From positions 223,609 to 287,608 of the forward strand of contig JADJRC010000014.1 of NCBI GenBank assembly GCA_016712415.1: a stretch of 64,000 nt of DNA. The letters are read 5' to 3'. This DNA comes from Lewinellaceae bacterium. GTDB taxonomy: Bacteria > Bacteroidota > Bacteroidia > Chitinophagales > Saprospiraceae. The notes beneath the pieces were generated by a model. That model was given only the letters and a program-made list of their open reading frames with translations. It was not told the DNA's origin and searched no databases. This document shows, piece after piece, positions 39,509-54,300 of the stretch. A program made the translations under genes and the position numbers. Every line of letters starts with the position of its first letter. Within the stretch, counting starts at the first letter, position 1.

Positions 39509-42308
39509 TCACTTCGTTTGTATCATCTTCCTCGTCGCGGCATCCGTTGCCGTTTCCAGTTTGTAGTACAACATACCCGTGCTCTGTGCCAGCACCGTCC
39601 GCTCCAGGCTCACGGCGTTGTAGCCTTTCGCGTAGTTGCCTTTCTGGCTGTACAGCATCCGGCCTGTCTCGTCGTACACCGTCAGCGTCGCTTCCGTTGC
39701 CTCCGGCAGGTGGAAACCGATGATCGTGCGGTTCACAAACGGGTTCGGCTGGTTCTGGTACAACTCGAAGCCTACACCGGCTATCGTTGCTCCTGTCGCA
39801 GCGTTGAAGCGCAGCGCCACTTCCCGGCGATCGTTCGTCAGGCCGTAGGCCTCGGCACGCGTGATCCGGCTCGATACGCCCAGCATCTGGCTGAGTTTAC
39901 CCGGGCGCGTCGCGCGGAACCGCACCGTGAAGTCTTTCGCACCGTCGATCGATACCGTCAGGGCATCGGCGAACACACCGAAGTTGCTCGATTTGACCGC
40001 GTCGCTTTCCACGATGTCCGCTACTTCCAGACCGTTGAGATTCAGCGTGAACTGGTAGCCTTGTGTTGCCTCGGCTGCCGTCATCGTCACCTCTACCGTC
40101 TCACCCGCTTTCACCTCGCGATCCTGTACATCGAACAGCAGCGTGCTCGTCGTGCGGTCGTCGGCGTTCATCAGCGCGTTGGCAATTACAGTGCCGTTCA
40201 CATCGCCAATTTTGACGCCTACGAAGTCGTCATTTAATTGATCTGACTGAACGTTGGCCACGCTCTTCGTCTCGGGGAATTGTGTCGCAAACGGGTTCGC
40301 CGGTTGCGGGAACACAAAGTCCTTGTCCACGAAGCGCCACGAGGTATTGTTCGGCAGTTCGTTGTAGATACCCAGGATCAACTTGCGGATTTCCACGATG
40401 TCGAAGGTCGTGATCGAGTTCGACTTGTTGGCATCCGCCGCGATCATCTTGTACGGACTGTTCAGCGGCTCCAGACCCAGGATATGCTTCGATATCAGCA
40501 CCAGGTCGAAGGTCGATACCCCGTTGAGCGGGTTGTCGTCTTTCGTCGGCGTCACCGTGTAGTCCATTCCGAACGGAACGGCATTCGGGAACGCGTACTG
40601 GCCCTGGTCGTCTGACATGTCGAACAGACTGATCGCTCCCGCCTGCAGGTTCACATTGGCCTCTTCCACACCGTCATTGAGTTCAGTGGCCAACAAACCC
40701 GCCACCGTCGCTTTGTCGCCCGGTACACAGTTGCCGTTGTTGTCCTGTACGTCTACCGTCGCTACGCAGTAGTCTGCATTGCCGGCAAGGTCCATCGCCC
40801 ACAGTTCCACTTCCTGTTCACCCAGATCGGCGCACGTGAACGTCACGCTCGTGATCGGGTTACCCAGTGCGTCTACAGGGAAGCCGCTGCCCTGGCCTGC
40901 CCGACGGATCGCGTACTTCAACTTCGGCGTCGGGGTGCAGTTGTCTTCTGCGTACTGCAGGAAGTCCGTTGCCCACAACACCACCATCTGCGTCGGCATG
41001 ATGTTCACGCTCAGCCCGTCGTGGCATACCACCGTCGGAGCCTTGCAGTCTTTCACCACGAACGTGTACTCGCAGTACGTTTCGTTGCCGCAGCCGTCCG
41101 CGATCGTCCACTTGATCTTGTGTGTGCCGTACGGCAGTTGCGGTGCGATACCCGGCGAGCCAAAACCATTATTGGGTGTCGGCATTTGCGGCAGTGTTTT
41201 CCACTGCACACTTGCCGTGCGTACCGTGCCCGATACCGACTGGTGCATTGCCCAGCGGTAAATCTCGTTGGGCAGTACCGGACGACCGTCGAACACCTGC
41301 GGCGTTCCGCCTCCATAGTTCGGCGTACCTAGGTTGTTGTAGTTCACGGTGCCCGGCGCCGGCGGGTTGTTGCTCGATACCACCGTTTCCATCGATCCGT
41401 TGCCGTCCAGGTCCAGGAACAGCAGGTACGTGATGTTCAGGAATGCACCGGAACAAGAGTCGGTAGCCGTGATGGTCAGGGCGGCGTTGCCTTCGCACAG
41501 GTCGTGCGATTCCGTCGCTGCATCCCACCAGTACGACTGGTTCCACAACTGTGCGTCGTTCGTCGTCAGGTCGCAGTATTCTACCGGGGAGGCCGGACAG
41601 GTCGTCACTGGCTTCTCCGTGTCTATGATCTTGATGATCTGTTTGTACTTGTAGCAGTTCGCGTTCGCGTCGTAGTAGATCGAGTAGTTCGTCTGCGGCT
41701 GACCCGGAGCAATCGCTATGATTGTCGGGTTCCACGGAGACGGCGTCCCAAGCGGCGATACGATCGGGCCCGGAAGGTTCTGCGTGCTGTTCGTCGTCGC
41801 ATTCGGGTTCGGGTTCGGTACAATCACACAACTGCCGTTCGGGTTGTACGTACACCAGTTGATGATCGTCCACGTCCGTTCGATCTTCATGCATGCATCC
41901 GGTACCACCGTGAAGATTTCGTCTTCAAACGATACACCCAGCAGTTCGCAGTCTTCGCCGAAGAATACCGGCTCGCCGTAGTTGCCCGTGCCGTTGCATT
42001 TCGTCACGATCACGTCGTTGGGGAACTTGATGTAGTAATCCTGTTCGTAGTTCACGAAGACCCGCTGCGTGCACTGCGTGCTGTTGCCCGCACAGTCGAA
42101 CGCGCGGAAGGTCCGCGTGATCGTTCCACGGTTACACACCGTGTCGAACAGGTTGTAGTTCCGAGATTCCGTTATCGTATCCAGGCAGCAGTTGTCCTGG
42201 CTTGTCGCCGTACCGTATGCCCACAGGCTCGGGTCGAACGCCTCGCAACTTACCGTCACGTTTGCAGGTGCATTGCACGTCGGTTTGATCTTGTCTTCCA
42301 CGAATACA
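39509..42308 (-). repeat. C-terminal cassette shared with giant protein A
   Basis: Partner copy of 27396-30195. Differences are few; one short cluster around 40190-40260 and one around 40670-40700 hold most of them. Confidence 0.85.
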
Positions 42309-45300
42309 CTTACCATGCAGTCGTTGTAGTTGCCGTGGCAGTCGTACGCCCGGAACACCACCAGCACCGTATCGTTGATATCCGTGCAGCAGAACTCTAC
42401 CGTCGGGCCGAAGTCGTCCGTTACACCGTCGCAGGTGCCGTTCATCCGACGTGCCTCGAACTTGTCCAGGCAGCAGTTGTCGTAACTGCCGTCGTCGAAC
42501 GTCGTCGCATTTACCAGCGCTATGCCGCTGGCGCCCAGTGCAACCTGTGTATGCTGGTCGCACGATACCGACGGCGGTACGTCGTCCTGTACATTTATCG
42601 TGATCGTTTTCTCCGTGATATTGCCGCACTCGTCTTCTACGAAGTACTTGACCAGGTGCTGGCCTACCCCAAGACCCGGAGCCGGGATCAATCCGCCGTT
42701 TTGCACGATGCCGATCGGGGTGGTGATCTTCACCTGTACCACCTCGTTGCACACTCCGTCTATGATCGCAACAGGCAGCGGGCCCGCCGCGATACATACG
42801 CCGTTGTACTGGCTGTTCGCGCTCAGGTTGTACCAGTCATGATCCGGATCGTACGTGAAGTTCGAGAAGTCGATCGTCGGAGGCGCATCCAGCACTTTGA
42901 TGTACTGTACATGCGTCACGCTCAGCGGCGATGTCGTGCCCGTGCACCAGTCCGTGATCTTCCACGTCCGGATGATCTTGTAACTGCCGGGGCATACCGC
43001 CGCCTGCTCGTCCGTGTAACTTACACTCAACCCGCAAGAGCCGCTGCCGTTTGTCGTGATCACCGTGCCGCCTATGTTCGGCCAGCCCGTCACCGGTGGC
43101 TCAAGGCTCGCAGGAAGCGCGTTGCAGTAGTATTCTACGTCGGCAGGGAATGTCACCTGGTCCGTCTTGCCACGCAACTTGTCGATCACCTGCAGGCAAC
43201 TCGATGCATTGCCCCAGATATCCGTCGCTACCCACGTACGCAGTACCCGTGTGTGTACCAGCGCATTCTCCGAACACGTATACTGGATGTAGTCGTCCTG
43301 GTGCGTTATGTTCACCGCCGAACAGTCTTCCCACGTCGGTTCGCCCGTCAGCGTCAGGTCGTCTTCACTCTTCGTGCACAGGATCGCTATGTCCGCAGGA
43401 CATGTCACCACCGGCGGCAACTTGTCTTCTATCTTAACATTACCCCAGCATACGTTGCCACCCTGCAGGTGTACCACCCGGTAGGCATACGTCTTGCCGA
43501 TATCCGCCGCCGTCAGGATCGCGGGTACCCACGGGCCGTTGCCGTATGGCGGTACTTTATCCAGTTCTACTTTGTAGTCGTCGTAGCAGAAGTAACTGCC
43601 TTCCAGTACATCGTCCGGAAGTATCTCTTCCGTGCAGTCCGCATCCAGCGAGATATGCAACAGGTCGTTGCACACCACTACCGCAGGCGTACCCACCACG
43701 CTTACAAACTGCATGATCATCTGCTGGCAACCAGGGTCCGCAAGTGCCGCTGCATCGCTGCCGCTCACTACCTGCCCGTTAACCGTGATAAACGGTGTGG
43801 CCGCGCCTGCATCGAACGTCGCCGTTACTTTGTACGTGCCTACGCCCAGCGCACCCGCGTCGAAGATGTTTGTCGCTACGCCGTTCACCGTGATGCTTGT
43901 CACCGCACCCGATGCTCCGTAGTTCTCCCCTACTTCGATCACAAACGGTGGTGTCGACAGGCAGAACGGGTCGTCAAGGTTCAGGAAGATCGGTGTGGGG
44001 TAGTAGCACTTGTTCGAGATCGTCAGGGCCTGGCCTGCGGCGTTCTTGACCGTTACCGTGTACCCTATGCCTTCCACGTGTATGCCTTTGAGCGTGTAGT
44101 ACACCATCTCGTCAGCCTCGTCTACCTGGCCGTCGCCGTCGTTATCCAGTCCATCGGCGCTGCCCATCACCAACTGTGTGCCCACAGGAAGTGCCGTCGG
44201 ACCTGCCGGCGGTGCTGCGCTGTTCGGTGAGTACAGACCCTGGTTCGCCGTCAGCGTCCATGTCTGACCTGCAAGCGCCCATATCTGGATCACTTCCCGG
44301 AACTGGCCGTTGTCCAGCGTCGTGGCGTTGTTCAGGCATTCGCATTTCACAGAGTGCTCCTCGTCGTATTCCGGTACACACTTGCCGATCCCTTCAACTA
44401 CCGTCACCACTGCCGTGCACGTGCTCGAGTTGCCGCAGGGGTCCGTTACCGTCAACGTGACGTTGTTCGGGCCCAACTGGTTGCAACCAAACGTGTTCGG
44501 TGTGGCCGTGTACGTCAGGTACTGCGGCGCTGCGCAGTTGTCCGTCGACCCGTCGTTGATGTCAGCCCCCGTGATCGTCGCTACGCCGAACTTGTCCAGC
44601 GTTACCGTGATGTTCTTGCATTTTGCTACCGGCGGCGTCGTGTCCACTACCGTGATCACCTGCGTGTGCACCAGCATGTTGCCCGCCGCATCCGTCACTT
44701 TCCATGTCCGCGTCAGCGTGTAGTTGTAGAAGCAGCACTGCGCCTGGTTGGCACACTGCGTGCTCTCTTCCGTGAACGTGATCACCAGGTCGCCAGGCGC
44801 CGTGCAGTTGTCGTGCACGTCGTCTGTCGTCAGCGGCGAACAGATCAACTGGTTGCCGTTGCCGTGCCATACGCAGTTGTCAGGGATGGCGTTGCATTCT
44901 ACTGTTATGTCATTCGGCATCGTGATGTCCGCGTCGAACTCGGGGTTCTGCGTATCCACTACCTGTACCTGGAAGGTGCAGGTCGCCGTGTTGCCGTGTA
45001 TGTCCGTCGCCGTGTACGTCACCGTGAACGGTGTCGGCGATACGTTGATGATTGTTCCGCTCGCCGGTCCGCCTGTTTGCAGGATCGACAGGATGTCGCA
45101 GTTGTCTTCCGCTACAGGGATCGACCAGTTCACTTTCGCCGAGCATTTGTCCACGTCGTTGCCCACCATCACCATCGTCGCCGGGCAGTTTACAAACTCC
45201 GGAGCCTGCGTGTCCGTTACCACTACCGTGATCGAACACGTCGCCGTGTTGCCCGAGGCGTCCGTAACCGTCCACACGATCGGTGTGGACCCTACAGGGA

Positions 45301-48300
45301 ACGTCGCGCCTGCGAGCGTCCAGGGGTTCGGAGCCGTGACGTAGTTGTGCGAGATCGCCGCCTCGGGGCAGTTGTCTGCAAAGGCAGGATCAAGTGCGCC
45401 CGACAGCATCGTTTTCGAACACTGGTCGGCGTCGTTGACAAACTGTGTCGCATCCGCCGTCGGACACGTGATCGTCGGCAATTGCGTGTCGTTGATCGTC
45501 ACCTTGCTCGAACACGTCACCGTGTTGCCCGAAGCGTCCGTGACCGTCCAGATTACTATCGTCAAACCTACCGGGAATTCTGCGCCCCCGAGGCTTGCCG
45601 AGTTGTTGTAGTTGTTGCTTATCGTCGCACCAGGGCAGTTGTCCGAGAAGAACGACGGGTCGAATTCCGTGCCCACCACTGTGTACGAGCACTCGTCCGT
45701 ATTGTTCGACCGAACCAGGTTCACGATGTTCGTGCAGTCGATGATCGGGTTCTCTTCGTCGTATACTTCTACGTCGAACGAGCACACTGCCGAGTTGCCG
45801 CTTTCGTCAACTACCGTGTACGTCACCGTCGATACCCCTTTGTTGAATACCGTGCCCGACGCGTCGCCCGTACCCGACTTGATCGTCGCGCCCGTGATCT
45901 CGTATGTGATCGTTACGGGGCAGTTATCATGTACGTATTGAAGCGCTATTCCATTCACAACAGCCGTGCATACACCCGCGTCCGTTACCGTTTCTATCCC
46001 GTTCGGGCACGTGATCACCGGCGATTCCAGGTCGTACACCGCTACATACGTGTGGCAGGTGTCGGTGTTGCCGTGGAGGTCTTCTACTTCCAGTACCACC
46101 AGCAGCGGGCCGTTCGTCAGCGCGATGTCGTCGCACGTGAAGTACACAAACTGGCCGAAGTCGCCGCCACGGCTGATCTCCGTGCGTGTCAGCGGTCCGC
46201 AGTTGTCCCAACTGTCGTTGTTCACATCCGCTACCGTCAACTGTGCCGAACCATTGCCGTCCAGGACTACGTCGATGTTCGGACCCTGGCAGCGCGCCAG
46301 CGGCGGCTCGTTGTCCGTTACAACATACGTCACAGAGCACGTCGCCGTGTTCCCCGCTGCATCCGTTACCGTCCATACTACCGTCGTCGAACCTACCGCC
46401 AGCGGCGTGCCGCCAAGCGTGTTGTTCCCCGTCAGGTCGTTGGTCAGCACCAGCGGTCCGCAGTTGTCCGAGTACGTCGGGTTCAGGTTGAAGCCCGGTA
46501 CGAAGTAGTGGCAGTACCCAGGCGTGTTGTTCAGCGCCGTTGGAATCTGCGAGCAGTCGATCGTCGGGTTCTCGTCGTCCGTCAGCGTCAACTTCACCTC
46601 GCAGGTCTGCGTATTGCCGTATATGTCTGTTACTGTGATTGTTACAAAAATCATGTCGCCGTGTGCCGAGCCGAACGACGTGCCCGCAAGCGGGCTTTGT
46701 ACGATCGACGCCACCGCGCAGTTGTCCGTCGCTACTACCTCCGGTACCAGGTTCGGTACCAGGCCCGAGCAGTCGCCAGTGCCGTTGCTGCTTGTCACCA
46801 CAAAACGGTCGGCGGGACATACCTCGATCACAGGCTTTTCTTTATCTTCTACCGTTACGGTGAACGTGCACGTCGTGGCGTTGCCAGCGTCGTCTGTCAC
46901 CGTGAACGATACTTCCGTCGTGCCTACCACGAACTCTTCGCCGCTGTTCGGACCGTAGTTCTGCGTCAGCGTGTAGTTCGGGCAGTTGTCGCCAAAGTAC
47001 GGGAACGAGTACGTCACCACTGCGTCGCATTCCCCAAGGTCGTTGTTCACCGTCGTATTGGCAGGACACGTGATCGTCGGCTGCACAGGATCCTGTACCG
47101 TGATCTTGAACGAACACGTCGCCGTGTTGCCACTCGCATCCGTTACCATGTATGCTTCGGTGTAGATGCCTCCGTATTCGTAGTAGTTCGGGCCGCTGCC
47201 AAGACCGCTGGTGTTGATCGTCAGCGGGTTGGGGCAGTTGTCCGTACCTACCGGCGGGTGGTACTGCAGCGTAACGCCGCAGGGGCCCGACGACAGCACC
47301 GACGGTGCTGCTTCCGGTACGCCCCCGTCGCCGCCTTCCACAACCAGGTCATCCACGTTTACCGTCATATCTGTCGGGCACGTGATTACAGGCAACTCCG
47401 TGTCGTTGACCGTCACCGTGAACAGGCATTCTGCAAAATCGTTGCTCGCCTGGTCTACGTAACGCCATACCACCGTCGTCGTGCCTACGGGGAACACTTC
47501 CCCTGACAGGTAGCCTTCCACCAGGGTAGCCTTCCAGGTCGCTGCCATCGCAGTTGTCCTCGAACAGTACCGTGTACTCTACCTCCGCTCCGCATACTCC
47601 AGGGTCGTTGGACACCGTGATGTCTTCCGGACATTCCTGTACCGTCGGGTCGTCGTTGTCGATCACTACTACCGTTACCGTGCACAGCGCCGTGTTGCCG
47701 AAGCCGTCCCACGCAAGCCAGTTGACTTTCGTGATCCCCAACTCGAATACCGCATCGTACAGCGTGTTGTCCAGGTAGTGGAGGTTGTAATTGTGCTCCC
47801 GCGTGATCGTTCCCTGGCAGTTGTCTGTCACCGTCGCGTCCAGGTAGTTACCCGTAACGCGGTGCGTGCAGCCTTCGTTTGTTTCTACATATTGAAGACC
47901 CAGCGGACATTCGATGTCCGGCTTCTCCCGGTCCTGTATCGTGATCGTGAACGTGCACGTCGTCTCGTTGCCGTTGCCGTCGATCGCCGTGTATTCGATC
48001 TCGTGCGGAGAGTCGTTGATCGAGAAGTACGAGCCCGGGGCAAGTCCGCCGCTTTGTACGACCGTTTCGCCGCAGTCATCTTCCGCTACAGGGTCCAGCC
48101 AGAACACCGCCGCCCCGCATTTGCCAGGGTCGTTGTTCAGCGTTACGTCCGACGGGCAGTTCTCAAACACCGGCGGCACGTTGTCCGTTACCGTGTACGT
48201 CACCGAACACGTCGCCGTGTTACCCGCCGCGTCCGTGATCTTCCATACCACTACCGTCGTGCCTACAGGCAGTACAGCACCTTCCAGCGTGTGGTCCTGC

Positions 48301-51300
48301 GGCGCCATCAGGAAGTTGTGCGTCCGCTTCGCTCCGTCGCAGTTGTCCGAAAACTGGGGGTGGGTATTATCCGGCGGCAACTACCTTGTGTCCGCACAGC
48401 GGAGGCGTTACCGTAAAGTTCTTCGTTGCATTCGAGCAGTTGATCGTCGGCGCCTCGTTGTCCTGAAGCGTCACTTTCGACTGGCAACTCTTCGTGTTGC
48501 CCGCCGCATCCGTTACCACAAACGTTACCGTTTGCATCGCTCCGTGCAGGTACCCAAACGCCGTGCCCGCTGCCGGTGACTGCGTTACGTTTACCACCCC
48601 GCAGTTGTCTGTCGATACCAGGTCGCCCGTCATGTTCGGAACCCCGCCGGAGCAGTCGCCCGTGCCGTTCGACGACGTCGTCGCGTATACAGGTACCGGG
48701 CAGTGGTTGATGAACGGACGCTCCCGGTCTTCTACCGTTACCGAGAATGTGCAGTCCGTGGAATTGCCCGCATCATCCGTCACCCGGAACGATACCCACG
48801 TCGTGCCCGTCTGGAATTCCTGGCCGCTCGCAGGGCCCGACAGTTGTGTCAGGGTGTAGTTCGGGCAGTTGTCGCCAAAATAAGGGTAGGCGTACAGCAC
48901 CGCTGCATCACATTCCCCTGCGTCCGTCGTCACTGTTGTGTTCGAAGGACACGTGATCGTCGGGGTTATTGGGTCTTTGACCTCGATCGTGAACGAGCAG
49001 GTCGCAACATTACCCGATGCGTCGTATACATTATAGGTCTCTACATAAAGACCGCCGTAGGAATAGTAGTGCAGAGCGCCACCGAGACCGGCCTGGAGCA
49101 CAGTCAAGGGGTTCGGGCAGTTGTCTTCACCTACAGGAGCCGTGTAAGACAAGGTCACGCCACAAGGGCCTGATGCTTCCAACACCGGATTAGCGGCAGG
49201 TACTCCGCCGACACCGCCTGTAAGATTGCCGTTGATATCTACTACAATACTGGTTGGGCAATAGATGACCGGGTCCTGTATGTCGTTTACGGTTACCGTA
49301 AACAGGCACTCGGCAAAGTCATTGCTGGCTGCGTCTACATAGCGCCATACCACCGTCGTCACCCCTACAGGGAAGGTCGAACCGGGGGTCAATCCTTCGA
49401 TCAACTCACCCGTCAGGTGGTTGCCGTCGCAGTTGTCATTAAACCAAACTTCGTAACTTACTTCCGCACCGCAGATATCCGCGTCATTGTTGCGAACGAT
49501 GTCGGAAGGGCATTCCTGTACCGTCGGGTCATCATCGTCCGTTACCGTGACGATGTACTGGCAAATGCGCGTATTACCGGCAGCGTCGCGGGCCGTCCAG
49601 GTAATTTTTGTATTACCGGTGGGGAATACCGCGCCCTGCAGGGTGCCCGTATTGTTGTAGTCGTTCTTCAGCGAAGTCACACCGCAGTTGTCTGTCGCCG
49701 TGGCGTTCAGACCCGTGCCACCCATCGTGAACGAGCAGTTCCCAAGGTTCGTTCCGAAGTCCTGGAACCCGCTCGGGCATGCAATGTCCGGCAACTGCAT
49801 GTCCCGGATCGTTACATCCCATGCACATATCGCCGTGTTGCCCGAAGGGTCGGTCGCTTTGTATCGCACCGTCGTCGTTCCTACAGGGAAGAATCCGCCC
49901 GGTGCAGGGCCGTCTGTCTGTACCACCGTCACGCCGCAGTCGTCGTGCGCTACCGGCGCTACCCAAAATACATTTGCGCCACACTTGTCCACGTCGTTGT
50001 TCAGCGTCACATCCGAAGGGCAGTTCACAAACACTGGCTTCACATTGTCCGTGATCGTGTATGTCACCGAGCAGGTCCGCGTGTTGCCGCCTGCATCCGT
50101 GATCGTCCATACCACCGTCGTGTTCCCTACCGGAAGGATCGCGCCTTCAAGCGTGTGCTCGTTCGGCGCCGAAATATAATTGTGCGTCCGTACTGCGCCC
50201 TGGCAGTTGTCCGCAAACGACGGGTTTGTACCGTCTGATCCGCTCACCACGTGCCCGCATACCGGAGGCGTTACATAAAAATCTGTATTTACATTGCAGT
50301 CGATCGACGGCTTCTCGTCGTCTTTCAGCGTCACTTTCGACTGGCAAGAACTCGTGTTGCCCGCAGCGTCAGTGACCACAAACGTTACCGTCTGCATCGC
50401 TCCGTGCGTGAACCCAAGGTCCGAGCCCGGTGCCGGGCTCTGCGTAACTCCCGTCACACCGCAGTTGTCCGTCGATACCAGGTCGCCACGCATGTCCGGA
50501 ATCTCTCCCGTGCAGTCGCCCGTACCGTTCGACGACGATACCGTGATCACCGGGTTCGGGCAGTGGTTGATGAACGGACGCTCCCGGTCTTCTACCGTTA
50601 CCGTGAACGAACACGTCGTCGAGTTACCCGCATCGTCCGTCACTACGAACGATACCCCTGTCGTCCCAACCTGGAACTCCTGGCCACTGTTCGGGCCCGA
50701 CAACTGCGTCAGCGTGTACCCCGGGCAGTTGTCCCCAAAGTACGGAAACGCATAACTCACCGCCGCGTCGCACTCCCCGATATCTGTCGTTACCGTCGTG
50801 TTCGATGGGCACGTGATCGTCGGGTCCACCGGGTCTTTTACCCGGATCGTGAACGAACACCACGTGCTGTTGCCCGCGTTGTCCACCACGTTATAGGTCT
50901 CGGTATAAATACCGCCATATTCATAATAATTCGTCCCGCTGCCAAGACCGCTCGCCAGCGTCGTAACAACACCCCGCACAGTTGTCTGTGCCGACAGGGG
51001 CCGTGTACGCAAGGCTCACGCCGCAGGGACCCGAACCTACCAGCACAGGGTTCGCCGATGGCGCTCCGCCGTTGCCGCCGCTCAGGCTGCCGTCTACTTC
51101 AACTACGATATTCGACGGACATGTGATCTTCGGATCTTCGTCGTCGCGTACCGTGATCGTGAAGTTGCATACCGCAGGACCGTTGCCCGACGGGTCGAAG
51201 TACCACCATTCCACTACCGTGGTACCTACGTTGAAAAAGTCGCCCGACGAACCACCCTGGATCAACGTGCCCGGCTGGTACGCTCCGCCGCAGTTGTCGT

Positions 51301-54300
51301 TAAAGCGCGGAAGCGCGTACGATACCTCGGCGCCACAGTCGCCGTAGTCGTTCGACACCGTCTTGTCCTGCGGGCACGACGCTACCGTCGGTGCGTCGTT
51401 GTCCACCACGATCACTGCAAACGTACAGGTCGCCGTGTTGCCTGACCAGTCTTCCGCTTTCCACGTCACCACGATCGGCCAGGGGCCTACCGGGAACACC
51501 GCGCCGTTCAGCGTCGGGGAGTTCGTGTAGTCGTTCCGAACGTAATCCAGGCCGCAGTTCTCCACCACACTGGCGTTCAGGTACGTGCCGGTCAGCGTGT
51601 GTGAGCAGTTGCCGTTGTTCGTCTCCAGGTACTGGATGCCGGACGGACACTCGATATCCGGCAGTTGCATGTCGCGTACCGTTACTTTGAACTCGCAGGT
51701 GGTTGTATTGCCATTGTCATCATCGGCTACATACTTAATCGTGTGCATGCCGATGGGGAAGAACGAACCGGATTCTTTGCCGGGAGGCATTACCTGGTAA
51801 ACACCGACTTCCGTGATGTCTACGCAACCATCGACCGCGATGGGTTGCAGCCAGTTTACATTGGCGCCGCATTTATCCACATCGTTGTTGACGATCATAT
51901 CGGCCGGACAGGTAATGAAGTGCGGCGCGTTGAAGTCATTTACGTTGATGGTAAATTCATCTTCATCGACGCAGGCAAAAATATTTGCCGTTACGGAAAC
52001 CGTCCATGTACCCTCATTGGTCGTAGCGACAAAGGCAGGGATTTCAGGGTCGGCGCCGGTAGCGGAACCGTTGGCCATACCTGCCGGAGCGCCACCCGAC
52101 CAGTTGTAGTTGATCACCACGTTAAGCGGAAGGCCGCTCAGTTCGATGGCCTCAACATCCGTAGCAGGGCATACAGAAATATCCGGCAGGGGTGTCATCT
52201 GCAGGTAGTTGCCTTGGTCGACCGTAACGGTGGCCTGGCAGGTAGCGATATTGTCGCAGTTGTCCCTGACCGTCAGCGTAACGGTGTTATCGCCGATATG
52301 GTGGCAATCGAACAACGACTGCGACACGCTCAGGTTCTTGATACCGCAGTTGTCGGAAGAATTATCGTTAATATCTGAAGGAGACAGTGTTGCGGTGCCG
52401 TCGTTGCCAAGTACGATCGTGGCATCCTGGCAGTAGGCATCCGGAAGTTCTGTGTCGTCGACGTTGATCGTCTGGATACAGTCGGTGGAATTATCGCAAG
52501 CGTCTGTCACGGTCCATTTACGCGATACCACGATTGGGCAGGTACCGGACTTGCTGTCGCGGTATTTTACCGAAACAATGCCGCAGGCATCATTTGCCAC
52601 GCCGCCGTTCGTTGCATTCGAAAATACCGAGTACGAGGAATTTGTCGTGCTTTCATTGTATGCCGGACCGGTGATGGCATCCGTGTTGCAACCTTCGATG
52701 TTCCGCGTTTGCGGGCAGGTTGTGATCACCGGCTTTTGCGTGTCGTCAACGTTGATCGTCTGGATACAATCGGTGGAATTATCGCAAGCGTCCGTCACGG
52801 TCCATTTACGCGATACTACGATTGGGCAGGTACCGGACTTGCTGTCGCGGTATTTTACCGAAACAATGCCGCAGGCATCCGTAGCCACGCCGCCGTTCGT
52901 GGCATTCGAGAACACCGAGTACGAGGAATTTGTCGTGCTTTCATTGTATGCCGGACCGGTGATGGCGCCGGTGTTGCAACCTTCGATATTCCGCGTTTGC
53001 GGGCAGGTTGTGATCACCGGCTTTTGCGTGTCGTCGACGTTTATTGTCTGAACACAGGCTGTCGAATTCTGGCAGGCATCTGTCACGGTCCAGGTACGCG
53101 ATACCACGATCGGGCAGGTACCGGACTTGCTGTCTTTATAAGTAACCGAAACAATACCGCAGACATCGTTGGCAACACCGCCGTTCGTGGCATTCGAGAA
53201 CACCGAGTACGAGGAATTTGTCGTGCTTTCGTTGTATGCCGGGCCGGTGATGGCATCTGTGTTGCAACCTTCAATGTTCCGCGTTTGCGGGCAGGTCGTA
53301 ATCGTCGGCTTTTGCGTGTCGTCGATGGTAATCGTCTGTGTACACTGATTCGTTCTGCCGGCGAGGTCGGTCACCGTCCATACGCGGGAAACGGTAATCG
53401 GGCAGGCGCCGGATTTCGAGTCCTTGTATTTATAGGCAAGCAGCGCCACGCCGCAGTTGTCGGAGGCTGTGCCGCCGGCACCGGCGAACTGGGTTGCCGT
53501 GACTGTAACGTCCATTTCGGAATAGGTCAGGCCGGTGATGACGTCCGTATTGCAACCCTCCAGGTTCTGGTTGTCGGGGCAGTCAGTGATCTGCGGGTCT
53601 TCGTTGTCTTCCAGCGTAACGGTAAAGGTTTCGTCGTCCATGCAGGCGCCGAATACTGCCGTTACCGTGACGGTTGCGGAAGTGATTGCGGCGTTGGCCA
53701 TAAATGCCGGAATTTCCGGATTTGCACCGGTATCATTTCCATCAACGAGGCCAAGGGAAGCGCCACCTGTCCAGGAGAAGACCGTGCTGTTGCTGGCTGG
53801 AGTTGCGGCCAGCGGAATGGCTCCGACCATCGCGCCGGGGCATACCGAAATGTTGCCGATAGGATCGATCACCAGTTGATTGTTCACCGTGATCTGGAAC
53901 ATACAGCTGTTTGTACAGCCATTGGCATCCGTATAGGTATAGGTAATATCGTGGGCGCCCGCGCCGGCGGTTGCCGGGTCAAACATATTGGGTGGCGTTA
54001 CACCGGCGCCGCTGAACGTGCCACCGCCAGGGATGCCATCGGTCAGAGCAAAGGGCGTTTCTTCAATGCAGACGGCAAAATCGTCGGGGCAAGTAACCGA
54101 AATTTTCTGAACATCGAATTCCACCATGTTCATCGGCGTCACCGTCACTTCGCAGAAGTTGCTGTTGGAGGCAGATAATGCCGTGGGCGTACCCGTAATA
54201 TCTACATTAACCCCTGTGGCCATATCCGACACAACTTTAAAGTTCAGGGTCAGGATCGTCGTGCCGTCGGCCAGGTCAGCACCATAGGGCGCGAAATCCC

